DNA from: Clostridium fallax | Lineage (GTDB): Bacteria; Bacillota; Clostridia; Clostridiales; Clostridiaceae | Reading direction: 5' to 3' | Assembly: GCF_900129365.1 (NCBI RefSeq) | Contig: NZ_FQVM01000005.1 | Location: 69,582 to 133,581 of the forward strand | DNA: 64,000 nucleotides | Shown: one piece after another, positions 25,948-34,374 of the stretch | Position numbering within the stretch: position 1 is the stretch's first letter | How the letters are laid out: each line of letters opens with the position of its first letter | The notes under the pieces: model-generated | Told to the model about the DNA's origin: nothing | Databases searched by the model: none | The model's input: the letters and a program-made list of their open reading frames with translations, nothing else | Position numbers and translations under genes: made by a program

Positions 25948-27114
25948 TTAATCTCTTAAACTTTTAACTCTCTCTGGTCCGCTTACTATATCAGTAATTC
26001 TAACACCAAAGTTTTCATCTATAACAACTACTTCTCCATAAGCTACCTTTTTGCCATTAGCTAAAATTTCTACTGGCTCATCTGCTAAAGTATCAAGTTC
26101 TATAAGTGATCCATTAGCTAATGCTAAAACATCTTTTATAGATTTTTTAGTTTTTCCTAATACTACAGAAATTTCTAAAGGTACATCTAATATTAAATCA
26201 ATATTTTTATGAGGTGCACCTATTCTTTCTTGATCTAAATTATCAAAAGTAGCTTCATGCACCTCTACAGGCGCTGAAGGTTTTTTAGTAGCTGGTCTAG
26301 AATTTGAGTTATCATTAATTGTACTATTATCTATATTTTTAGTTTGTTCTTTATTTTTCATAACTTCTCTTGACTCTTCTCTACTATTATTTTTGTCACT
26401 AAGTTCTGGTTCCTCTCCCATCATTATTGACACTATAGTTTTTGCAGTTTCCATTGGTAGTATTTGCATTATATTACTATCAACTAAATTTCCTATAGTC
26501 ATTCTGAAAGAAACCTTAACTAAGTTTTCTGTTTCTGAAATTTCTTCAGTTAGTGGACTTGTATCTTCCTCCCAAGTGTTTGATATAGGAGGTGATATAT
26601 TAACTTCCCTTGAAAACATTGTTGCCATTGAAGTAGCTGCTGAACCTATCATTTGATTCATAGCTTCTTGAACTGCACTTATTTCAATTTCAGTTAAACT
26701 AGTACTATTAGAAACATTACCATCTCCACCCATCATAAGGCTTGCTATTACTGCTGCATCTGGTAATTTTATTACTAATATACTTTTTCCTGATATACCT
26801 GATACATATTTAACCTCTAGCACAATATTAGGAACATGGAATTCTTTTCTAAGTTCCTTTAATGTTGTAACTGATACAACTGGTGTTGTAATATTAACTG
26901 GTTGGTTTATAAGCTGAGATAATGCTGTGGAAGCTGATCCCATTGATATATTACCAACCTCTCCTAATAAATCTTTATGTAAATCAGTTATATCATCCTC
27001 TTTAAGTTCATCTACACTTAAATTTTCATCTTGAGGTTTAATGTCTTCTTCAGGTGTGTCGCTGCCTTTTAATAGTGAATCTATTTCATCTTGTGAAAGG
27101 AAACTATTACTCAT
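25948..27114 (-). CDS. fliY: Flagellar motor switch phosphatase FliY
   Basis: 388 residues in three parts: an N-terminal FliM-like CheY-binding peptide (FLSQDEIDSLLKG), a CheC-like phosphatase domain with both E-x2-N active sites (GEVGN near 50 and QEAMNQ near 150), a Glu/Asn-rich linker at 245-285, and a C-terminal SpoA/FliN domain (LDVPLEISVVLGKTKKSI). It is a C-ring component that also dephosphorylates CheY-P. The ATG at 27114 gives the standard MSNSFLSQDEID start and overlaps fliM by eight bases; the upstream ATG has no spaced binding site. Confidence 0.93.
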   Translation of the reverse strand: MSNSFLSQDEIDSLLKGSDTPEEDIKPQDENLSVDELKEDDITDLHKDLLGEVGNISMGSASTALSQLINQPVNITTPVVSVTTLKELRKEFHVPNIVLEVKYVSGISGKSILVIKLPDAAVIASLMMGGDGNVSNSTSLTEIEISAVQEAMNQMIGSAATSMATMFSREVNISPPISNTWEEDTSPLTEEISETENLVKVSFRMTIGNLVDSNIMQILPMETAKTIVSIMMGEEPELSDKNNSREESREVMKNKEQTKNIDNSTINDNSNSRPATKKPSAPVEVHEATFDNLDQERIGAPHKNIDLILDVPLEISVVLGKTKKSIKDVLALANGSLIELDTLADEPVEILANGKKVAYGEVVVIDENFGVRITDIVSGPERVKSLRD

Positions 27115-28102
27115 ATTTATCCACATCCTTATCTATAATATCTAATATAGCAACTCCCCTGTTCTTACCTATAATACCTGGTTTACCATAATAACTTTCT
27201 TCATCCTCTATAATTACTTTTACAGGGCTTGAACATTTATTATCTAACTTTATAACATCTCCTACCACAAGTTGTAAAAAGTCATCCACACTAATAACTG
27301 TTTTTCCAAGTTCTGCAGAAATATTAATATCTACTGAATTTAATTTTTCTTTTATTAATTCTTGAGATTCTTCTATATTTTCATTATCATCTGATTGGAA
27401 CCAATACTGTATAACCAGCTTTTCTAGTATTTTTTCTATACTTAAATATGGTATACATAAATGCATAAATGTATTATTGCTTCCTATTTCTACAGAGAAA
27501 GTTATTAATGCCACCGGTTCATTAGGAGCTAAGGTTTGATTTAGCGCAGGATTAGTTTCCAATCCTTCCATTTCTATAGAAACATCTGCAACATCTTCCC
27601 ATGCTAACTTTAAGTTGCTTAACATTCCTGCTCCCATTTGAGATAAAATATTCTTATCAATTTCAGTAAATTCTTTATTTACCTCACCCTTATTACCTGT
27701 TCCACCTAATAATATATCTATTATTTGATAGGCAAGACTTGGATTCATTTCAAATAAAATGGAACCATTTAAAGGCGACATTTTAAATTGAAATAGTATG
27801 GTCGGGGTCGGTATTGAATGAATAAATTCTTCATAAGTTATTTGTTCAACAGATTCTATTTTAACCTTAGTATTTTTTCTTACTTGGGCTGTAAGATAAT
27901 TAGAGATTATCCTTGAAAAATTGTCATGAATCCTCTCTAAGGTCCTTATATGTTCCTTTGAAAATTTTTGCGGACTTCTAAAATCATAAGGCTTTATTTT
28001 TTGTTTTTCTTCTTCCTTATCTAATTCTTCTGGTTCTAATTCCCCTGTAGATAAGGCAGACAATAAGGCATCAATTTCGCTTTGTGATAATACATCTGCC
28101 AT
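27107..28102 (-). CDS. fliM: Flagellar motor switch protein FliM
   Basis: 331 residues, full length. VLSQSEIDALLSAL at 4-17 is the CheY-P binding peptide. KPYDFRSPQKFSKEHIRTLERIHDNFSR begins the middle domain, and the C-terminal SpoA domain contains LGKTVISVDDFLQLVVGDVIKLD. FliM links FliG and FliN/FliY in the C-ring and sets rotation direction. GAGGGAG lies five bases before the ATG. Confidence 0.95.
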   Translation of the reverse strand: MADVLSQSEIDALLSALSTGELEPEELDKEEEKQKIKPYDFRSPQKFSKEHIRTLERIHDNFSRIISNYLTAQVRKNTKVKIESVEQITYEEFIHSIPTPTILFQFKMSPLNGSILFEMNPSLAYQIIDILLGGTGNKGEVNKEFTEIDKNILSQMGAGMLSNLKLAWEDVADVSIEMEGLETNPALNQTLAPNEPVALITFSVEIGSNNTFMHLCIPYLSIEKILEKLVIQYWFQSDDNENIEESQELIKEKLNSVDINISAELGKTVISVDDFLQLVVGDVIKLDNKCSSPVKVIIEDEESYYGKPGIIGKNRGVAILDIIDKDVDKYE

Positions 28103-28120
28103 ACTACTCCCTCTTTTCCA

Positions 28121-28522
28121 TTAGTTTATCAAAAGTTTTTCCGTATCTAAGAGAGTAATTATTTGATCATTTAAATTAATTACTCCTTTTCTATACGGTT
28201 TTTCATTTCTTTCGTCAAACTTTTTTATAAGTTTATCACTGACTTCAAAAACTTCATCTACTTGATCTACAGATATTCCTACTTGTTCGTCTTGAATATT
28301 AACTATTATAATATTCTCCTGCTCCTTTAAGTCGCTTTTAACGCCCATTAATAAATTTATATCAAGAAGAGAAATTATATTTCCTCTTAAATTTATAAGA
28401 CCCTTTATATAATCTGGGGCTTTTGGTACTCTTGTCACTTTCATCATGTCATTTATAGCTTGAACAATTGAAGTCTCTATAGCAAAATGCTCATTGCCTA
28501 ATTTAAATACCACAACCTGCAT
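28121..28522 (-). CDS. cheW: Chemotaxis coupling protein CheW (second copy of the operon)
   Basis: 133 residues, a single CheW domain: FKLGNEHFAIETSIVQAI, PKAPDYIKGLINLRGNIISLLDI near 35-57 and the C-terminal RKGVINLNDQIITLLDTEKLL. It couples chemoreceptors to CheA. A second CheW-like gene lies at 33918; the two proteins are only moderately alike, so they may serve different arrays or one may act as a CheV-like adaptor. It lies between cheY and fliM. Confidence 0.92.
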   Translation of the reverse strand: MQVVVFKLGNEHFAIETSIVQAINDMMKVTRVPKAPDYIKGLINLRGNIISLLDINLLMGVKSDLKEQENIIIVNIQDEQVGISVDQVDEVFEVSDKLIKKFDERNEKPYRKGVINLNDQIITLLDTEKLLIN

Positions 28523-28542
28523 AAAAAATGCCCCTTTCTATT

Positions 28543-28899
28543 TTAAAGTGCTTTTTTAATTGCTTCTAAAACTCTTTCTGCTTGGAAAGGCTTAACTATA
28601 AAGTCATTTGCACCTGCTCTTATAGCATCCATAACCATTGTTTGTTGTCCCATTGCACTACACATTATTATTTTAACATTTGAATCTAACTTTCTTATTT
28701 CCTTAACTGCCTCTATTCCATCCATATCTGGCATAGTTATATCCATTGTAATTACATCTGGTTTTTCCTTTTTATATAATTCTACTGCCTTAAGACCATT
28801 ACTTGCCTCTCCAACAATTTCAAAACCATTCTTTTCTAATATGTCTTTTATCATCATTCTCATGAATGCTGCATCATCAACTATTAATACTTTAGCCAT
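28543..28899 (-). CDS. cheY: Chemotaxis response regulator CheY
   Basis: 118 residues, a lone receiver domain. Acidic pair D8-D9, phosphorylation site D53 in VITMDITMPDMDG, S81 and K103 in VKPF. CheY-P binds FliM/FliY and changes flagellar rotation. The ATG at 28899 (MAKVLIVDDAAFMR) is eight bases after GGAGGT; the ATG five codons upstream contains this site and is rejected. Phosphatases CheC and FliY are encoded on either side. Confidence 0.95.
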   Translation of the reverse strand: MAKVLIVDDAAFMRMMIKDILEKNGFEIVGEASNGLKAVELYKKEKPDVITMDITMPDMDGIEAVKEIRKLDSNVKIIMCSAMGQQTMVMDAIRAGANDFIVKPFQAERVLEAIKKAL

Positions 28900-28917
28900 T
28901 GTTTTTACCTCCATAAT

Positions 28918-29520
28918 TTAAATAACACCTATTGAGTTAAATATTTTTTCTAAAGATCCTGGATTTGGAAGATAGTAAAAATATCCTCCAATCTTCTCTC
29001 GGTCTTCTCCTAATAGTGTTGTTTTTATTTCCAAAATATTTTCACTAAATTGTGCTACTTCTGCAAAAGTTGCACTTAATATAGAACTCATCATATCATA
29101 TGCCAATGCCGGAACTGAAGGCATTATTGATAGATTTGTTAGCTTAGCTATAGAATTCATATATGCTGAAGAAATTATATTTCCAATTTCACAAAGCACT
29201 GATGATCCTATCTCTCCAAATTCTGCTCCTTTTTGGCCTGTTAATAATTCTATAATATTAAAGGCCTGTTCTTTTTCAAATATAAACAAAATATTTCCAG
29301 GAGCATCACCTAATACTCTAACTAACACACCAGCTACAATTTCATCTTCTGAAACAATATCAAAAAGTTGTTCAAAAGATATAACCTCAACTGCTGGCAC
29401 AGTCATGTCAATTTTTTTATTTAACAACTGTGAAAGTGCTGTGGCAGCATTTCCTGCCCCTATGTTACTCACTTCTTTAAGAGCATCTAATTGAAGTAAA
29501 TTTAGCTCACTACAATCCAT
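28918..29520 (-). CDS. cheC: CheY-P phosphatase CheC
   Basis: 200 residues with two pseudo-symmetric active sites: KEVSNIGAGNAATALSQLL (E-x2-N) near residue 16 and CEIGNIISSAYMNSI (E-x2-N) near 110. It removes phosphate from CheY-P, and binding to CheD raises its activity in the B. subtilis type adaptation system. cheD is in the same operon (33422). AGGAGG lies seven bases before the ATG. Confidence 0.92.
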   Translation of the reverse strand: MDCSELNLLQLDALKEVSNIGAGNAATALSQLLNKKIDMTVPAVEVISFEQLFDIVSEDEIVAGVLVRVLGDAPGNILFIFEKEQAFNIIELLTGQKGAEFGEIGSSVLCEIGNIISSAYMNSIAKLTNLSIMPSVPALAYDMMSSILSATFAEVAQFSENILEIKTTLLGEDREKIGGYFYYLPNPGSLEKIFNSIGVI

Positions 29521-29535
29521 AATTAACCTCCTAAA

Positions 29536-31557
29536 TTAAATTAATGCTGCTATATCTAATATTAATGTTACTAACCCATCTCCTAGTATTGTAGCTCCAA
29601 CATATTCCTTCATATTCTCTAAAGTTTTCCCTAAATGTTTTATAACTATTTCTTGTTGTCCTAATAATGAATTAACAAGAAGTCCTACCACTCTGTCTCC
29701 AACTTTTACAATTATAATAAAGCTTTTTCCACTATTATCACAGTCAATACCTAATTTTTCATTTAATCTTATTATAGGTATGACATTTCCCCTATAAACA
29801 ATAACCTCTTTACCATTAGTTGACTTTATCTCTGCTTGATTAAAGTCTATAACTCTATCGATAAAACCTAATGAAATTGCAAAACTTTCCTCTCCAACCT
29901 TTACTAATAAAGCTTGTATTATTTGAAGTGTTAGCGGAAGCTTTATAATAAAACTTGATCCTTTTCCCATCTCACTATAAACATCCACAGTTCCACCTAG
30001 AGAAGCTATTTTAGTTTTAACAACATCCATTCCAACTCCTCTACCAGAAATATCTGTTACAACTTCATTTGTACTAAATCCTTGAGCAAATATTAAATTT
30101 TTAATATCATTCTCGCTCATTCCTTCAGTACTTATACCATTTTTCTCTGCTTTAGCCCTTACCTTTTCAACATCTATTCCAGCTCCATCATCTTTAACTT
30201 CAATTACAGCTTTAGTGCCTTCTTGGTAAGCTAAAAGTTTTATTGTTCCTACCTCTGATTTTCCACTTTCAATTCTCTTTTCTCTACTTTCTATACCATG
30301 ATCAGCAGCATTTCTAAGAAGATGTATAAGTGGTTCCCCTATTTCATCTATAACTGTTCTATCTAGTTCTGTATCTTGTCCCTCTACTATAAAGTTAATT
30401 TCTTTATCTAATTCTAAAGATAAATCTCTTATCATTCTAGGAAATCTATTAAATACAACTTCTAAAGGTAACATTCTTATTTTCATAACAAGATCTTGTA
30501 AATCTGTAGTTGTTCTTGCTACTTGCTCTAAAGTTTCATTTAAATCTAATAGCTTATAATTACTACTTATTTGCTCTAGTCTTGTTCTATTGATAACTAA
30601 TTCTGATACCATATTCATAAGTTTATCTAATCTTTCAAGATCAACTCTAACAGATTGGTGAACTTTTTTATGGTCTTTATTAACTTTGTTATTAGGTTTA
30701 TTTTTTACCTTTTTATCTTCTGCTGGTTTTGTTGGCTTCTTTTCTTCTTGAAGTGAATCCTCTTTTTTCTCTTCTCCATTATTTAATTCGATTTCTATTA
30801 CTGAAACTTTATCTACTTCAGAAATATTTAATAATTTTTCTTTAATTTCTTCTGTTTTTAGTGTTGTAAGAATAATAATTTCAATAATAAATTCAAAATT
30901 TTCATTTTCTAAATCTTCTGTTGTAGGATATGACTTTATTATTTCTCCATTTTGTTCAAGTTCTTGGAATATTAAAAAAGCCCTAGCAGATTTTAAAAGT
31001 GTATTAGGGCTTAACTCTATTTGTGCTTGTACAGCTTTAAACCCTTTTTCATTAGCTTGCGCTATTATACTTTTATCATACTCGTTAATATCTAATGCAG
31101 ACTTTTCTATTCCTTTTACAGAAATAACTTCTTCCTTTTTTTCTTCTTTTTTCTCCTTCTTATTAGGAGCTAGTACTTCTCCGCTAGATATCTGCTCTAA
31201 TGAGCTCATTATGTTATCAACATCTACTCCCTCATCATTGCCTTCTGATATATTATCTACCATTTTTTCAAGTGTGTCTAGACAATCAAATAATGTTGTT
31301 ACAACATTTTGAGTAACCTGTAATTCACCTTCTCTAAACTTAGATAAAACATCTTCCATTTTATGAGTTAGCTCTGCCATTTTACTATAACCCATTGTTG
31401 CAGCCATACCTTTTATTGTATGAGCCACTCTAAAAATTTCATTTAATTTATCAACATCATGAGGATTCTGTTCTAGTGTTAATAATGAATCATTTAAAGT
31501 TTGTAAATTTTCTATAGATTCCTCTAAAAACATTGATAAATATTGAGATGTATCCAT
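29536..31557 (-). CDS. cheA: Chemotaxis histidine kinase CheA
   Basis: 673 residues. P1 with phosphorylated H46 in VAHTIKGMAATMG; P2-like region about 160-260 (CheY docking) flanked by Lys/Glu-rich linkers; P3 dimerisation (VRVDLERLDKLMNMVSELVINRTRLEQ) near 300; P4 ATPase with LLRNAADHGIE, DDGAGID and GRGVGMDVV; P5 CheW-like end (LLGQQEIVIKHLG). It phosphorylates CheY and CheB in response to receptor state. GGAGGG lies six bases before the ATG. No lesions are seen. Confidence 0.96.
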   Translation of the reverse strand: MDTSQYLSMFLEESIENLQTLNDSLLTLEQNPHDVDKLNEIFRVAHTIKGMAATMGYSKMAELTHKMEDVLSKFREGELQVTQNVVTTLFDCLDTLEKMVDNISEGNDEGVDVDNIMSSLEQISSGEVLAPNKKEKKEEKKEEVISVKGIEKSALDINEYDKSIIAQANEKGFKAVQAQIELSPNTLLKSARAFLIFQELEQNGEIIKSYPTTEDLENENFEFIIEIIILTTLKTEEIKEKLLNISEVDKVSVIEIELNNGEEKKEDSLQEEKKPTKPAEDKKVKNKPNNKVNKDHKKVHQSVRVDLERLDKLMNMVSELVINRTRLEQISSNYKLLDLNETLEQVARTTTDLQDLVMKIRMLPLEVVFNRFPRMIRDLSLELDKEINFIVEGQDTELDRTVIDEIGEPLIHLLRNAADHGIESREKRIESGKSEVGTIKLLAYQEGTKAVIEVKDDGAGIDVEKVRAKAEKNGISTEGMSENDIKNLIFAQGFSTNEVVTDISGRGVGMDVVKTKIASLGGTVDVYSEMGKGSSFIIKLPLTLQIIQALLVKVGEESFAISLGFIDRVIDFNQAEIKSTNGKEVIVYRGNVIPIIRLNEKLGIDCDNSGKSFIIIVKVGDRVVGLLVNSLLGQQEIVIKHLGKTLENMKEYVGATILGDGLVTLILDIAALI

Positions 31558-31568
31558 TTATTTCCCTC

Positions 31569-32339
31569 CTACACTTTTTTATATATAAAGGTGGACGCTT
31601 TTTCCAGCCCATATTCTTTATAATTATAAATACTTTCTGTGGCTCCTACAAAAAGCAAACCTCCCTTTTTAAGGGACTTTGTAAAATTACGGTAAATATT
31701 ATCTTTTACATCACTATTAAAATATATAACCACATTTCTGCATATAATTATATCAAAATCACCTTCATATGAATTTAATATAAGATCGTGTTGTTTAAAT
31801 TGCACCATTTTCTTTATAGAATCATCTATATAATACTTATCTCCTACTGTTTTAAAATACTTTTTTAAAGTTGAAGATAAAATATTTTTCATTTCTATAT
31901 CTGTATAGATACCTTCTTTTGCTTTTTTTAGTGCTGTTTTATCTATATCTGTTGCAATTATAGTATGTTCATATAAAGAAGCTCCTTGCTCTTTTAAAAA
32001 CATAGCTACTGAATAAGGTTCACAACCTATGGAACATGCAGCACTCCATATTTTCATTTTTTTGTTTTTATCTAAAAATTCATCTTTAACTATTTTTTCA
32101 AACTGATTAAATATATCAGGATTTCTATTAAATTCAGTAACATTTATAGTTATAAAGTCTAAAAATCTTTGTTTTATATTACTATCAGTTTTTATTTTAA
32201 CTAAAAATTCATCTAAACTTTTTATACCTAATCTTCCCATCAAACTATCTATTCTTCTATGTAGTTGAGTAGGTTTATAGGCTGACAGATTTATTCCTAA
32301 TTCCTTATAAATGCTTTTTTCAAAATCTTTTATATCCAT
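31569..32339 (-). CDS. cheR: Chemoreceptor methyltransferase CheR
   Basis: 256 residues. An N-terminal CheR_N helical domain (GLNLSAYKPTQLHRRID-type, about 10-70) is followed by a SAM-binding domain with IWSAACSIGCEPYSVAMFL, IATDID and FDIIICRNVVIYFN. It methylates receptor glutamates for adaptation. The common GCSTGEEPYS motif reads ACSIGCEPYS, a modest variation. It lies in the operon between cheB and cheA, and ends 11 bases before cheA begins. Confidence 0.93.
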   Translation of the reverse strand: MDIKDFEKSIYKELGINLSAYKPTQLHRRIDSLMGRLGIKSLDEFLVKIKTDSNIKQRFLDFITINVTEFNRNPDIFNQFEKIVKDEFLDKNKKMKIWSAACSIGCEPYSVAMFLKEQGASLYEHTIIATDIDKTALKKAKEGIYTDIEMKNILSSTLKKYFKTVGDKYYIDDSIKKMVQFKQHDLILNSYEGDFDIIICRNVVIYFNSDVKDNIYRNFTKSLKKGGLLFVGATESIYNYKEYGLEKASTFIYKKV

Positions 32340-32346
32340 ATTTAAT

Positions 32347-33408
32347 CTATCCTCTTCTTACTAGCTGGGCTAACCTTTTTCCTATTTCATTTAATGGTAA
32401 AACCTCATCTACTGCACCAGTTTCAAAAGTAGTTTTTGGCATTCCATATATTACACAAGTATCTTCATCTTGAGAAATTGTATATCCATTAAAGTTTTTT
32501 ACCTCTACTGTACCAGATGCACCGTCTCTTCCCATACCAGTTAACACAACAGATATTAATTTATCACCATAAATTCTAGCTGCAGATTTAAAAAGTTTAT
32601 CTGCTGCAGGTCTAACTCCCCATAAGGTAGGTTCTTTTGTTAGTATTATTCTATCCTTTGAACCTATTTCCATATGATATCCTCCCGGAGCTATATATAC
32701 ATGATTTTTTTCAATAATATCTTCGTGAATTGCTTCCGTAACCTTTAATTTACAAGTTCTATTTAGTCTATCAGCAAAGGCCTTAGTAAAACCTTGTGGC
32801 ATATGTTGAACAATAAAAATAGGTACATCCATATTGCTTGGAAGACTTTCTATTACAGTATGTACAGCTTTTGGACCTCCTGTTGATGCGGCAATTACTA
32901 TAGCCTTATATATATCATTACCTCTAATATTACTCCTATTTTCATCTCTTTTTAAAATGTTTCTATCCCTTGTAGTACCAACACTTTTTTCCAAAGTTTT
33001 GCTACCTGATAAGGAAATAGTTCTTATTTTATTTATTAAATCTAATTTTATTTTATCTATATCAAGAGAAATACTTCCTGATGGTTTTAAAATAAAATCT
33101 ACTGCACCTTCTTGCAAGCACTCTAATGTTAATTTTGAATTATTTACAGTTACAGCACTAACCATTATTATTTTCTTATTTATACCTAATCTCTTCATTT
33201 CCCTTAATGTACTTAATCCATCCATTATGGGCATTTCTACATCCAAAGTAATAACATCTGGGTCATATGTGCTAAGTTTCTTTATTAATTCTTCTCCATT
33301 ACGAGCACTAGCAACTACCTCTAATTCGTCATCTGCTTTTATCATATCAGAAATCATTTTTCTCATAAAAGCGGAATCGTCTACTACCATAACTTTAACT
33401 TTTTTCAA
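32347..33408 (-). CDS. cheB: Chemoreceptor methylesterase/response regulator CheB
   Basis: 353 residues from a TTG start. Receiver domain at 1-120 (VMVVDDSAFMRK, VITLDVEMPIMDGL), a linker, then the methylesterase domain with the catalytic set: S in AASTGGPKAV, H in VQHMPQGFT and D in GMGRDGA. It demethylates and deamidates receptors when phosphorylated by CheA. I chose TTG at 33408 because GGAGTG lies seven bases upstream and it leaves a clean gap to cheD; the longer reading from 33447 overlaps cheD by 26 bases and adds residues foreign to the family. Confidence 0.94.
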   Translation of the reverse strand: MKKVKVMVVDDSAFMRKMISDMIKADDELEVVASARNGEELIKKLSTYDPDVITLDVEMPIMDGLSTLREMKRLGINKKIIMVSAVTVNNSKLTLECLQEGAVDFILKPSGSISLDIDKIKLDLINKIRTISLSGSKTLEKSVGTTRDRNILKRDENRSNIRGNDIYKAIVIAASTGGPKAVHTVIESLPSNMDVPIFIVQHMPQGFTKAFADRLNRTCKLKVTEAIHEDIIEKNHVYIAPGGYHMEIGSKDRIILTKEPTLWGVRPAADKLFKSAARIYGDKLISVVLTGMGRDGASGTVEVKNFNGYTISQDEDTCVIYGMPKTTFETGAVDEVLPLNEIGKRLAQLVRRG

Positions 33409-33421
33409 TATTATCACTCCA

Positions 33422-33907
33422 TTATAATTCCTTAATTCCTTGACCAATTATTTTTAGAGTTACTTTTCCGTCGCTTGTATCTACAGTCATAGTTCTTCCT
33501 TTAACTCCACCTAAATCTGATGCTACTATTGGTATATTTAATGCTTTTAAACTTTCTATTACAGCTTCACCATTTCTTTTTCCTATATCATTTATTATAC
33601 TTTTATCAGAAAAATTAAACATCGAAGCACCACCGGCAATTTTTGCTTTTAATCTTCTTTTATTACATCCTATCTTTATAAGCTTATCTACTAATATGGG
33701 TATTGCTAAGTCTGCAAATTTATAAGGATTGGTAACTTCTTTAAATTGCTTAGAATTAGCTAACATTATATGTGCTAATCCAACAATTTTCTTCTCATAA
33801 TCATATATAGCTATTCCTATACAGGAACCTAACCCAATAGTCATAATTTTATCAGGGAAATAGGCTATATTTAAATCTGCTATACCTACTTTTATATAAC
33901 TTTCCAT
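33422..33907 (-). CDS. cheD: Receptor glutamine deamidase CheD
   Basis: 161 residues. The catalytic Cys in GLGSCIGIAIYD (about 26-37) and His in GLAHIML are present, with the typical KIAGGASMF later. CheD deamidates receptor glutamines and activates CheC. It is consistent with a B. subtilis-like CheC/CheD/CheV adaptation scheme. It lies 10 bases downstream of a cheW gene. Confidence 0.93.
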   Translation of the reverse strand: MESYIKVGIADLNIAYFPDKIMTIGLGSCIGIAIYDYEKKIVGLAHIMLANSKQFKEVTNPYKFADLAIPILVDKLIKIGCNKRRLKAKIAGGASMFNFSDKSIINDIGKRNGEAVIESLKALNIPIVASDLGGVKGRTMTVDTSDGKVTLKIIGQGIKEL

Positions 33908-33917
33908 ACCCTACACC

Positions 33918-34361
33918 TTATGCCATTTTTTCTTTTTCATCTTCAGTTAATACCTTTGATAGATCTAACCATATTACTATTTTATCTTCTAATCTTATTA
34001 ATCCTTTTATATATCTTGTTGATATAGAACTTCCTACTGTTGGAGGTACCTCTATATCATCTAGATTAATATCAGTAACTTCGCATACATTATCCACAGT
34101 TACACCTAATTTAACATCATCATCTTTAATAACTATAATCTTACTGTCAGATGATATTTGGCTTTCAAAATTAAATTTTCTAGATAAACTTATTATTGGT
34201 AATATATTATTTTCATAATTTATTACTCCTTCTAAAAAATTAGGTACCTCAGGTAATACTGTTGGCTCTTCATAACCTAAAATTCTTTCAACTTGAATTA
34301 TATCAGTTGCATAATACTCATTATTCAAGCTAAATATTAATATCTTTGCTTCTTTACTCAC
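33918..34361 (-). CDS. cheW: CheW-family coupling protein (first copy of the operon)
   Basis: 147 residues, CheW domain only: ILIFSLNNEYYATDIIQVERILGYEEPTVLPEVPNFLEGVINYENNILPII in pattern and the closing TRYIKGLIRLEDKIVIWLDLSKVL. No receiver domain follows, so it is not CheV. I prefer the GTG at 34361 because GGGAG is spaced six to seven bases from it; the GTG at 34370 overlaps that site. It lies directly after the fapA gene. Confidence 0.88.
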   Translation of the reverse strand: MSKEAKILIFSLNNEYYATDIIQVERILGYEEPTVLPEVPNFLEGVINYENNILPIISLSRKFNFESQISSDSKIIVIKDDDVKLGVTVDNVCEVTDINLDDIEVPPTVGSSISTRYIKGLIRLEDKIVIWLDLSKVLTEDEKEKMA

Positions 34362-34374
34362 ACCATACACTCCC

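Noticed and set aside
32834..33427. Long open frame on the plus strand, antisense to cheB
   Set aside because: It mirrors cheB codon structure, has no binding site and encodes a hydrophobic composition typical of antisense shadows.
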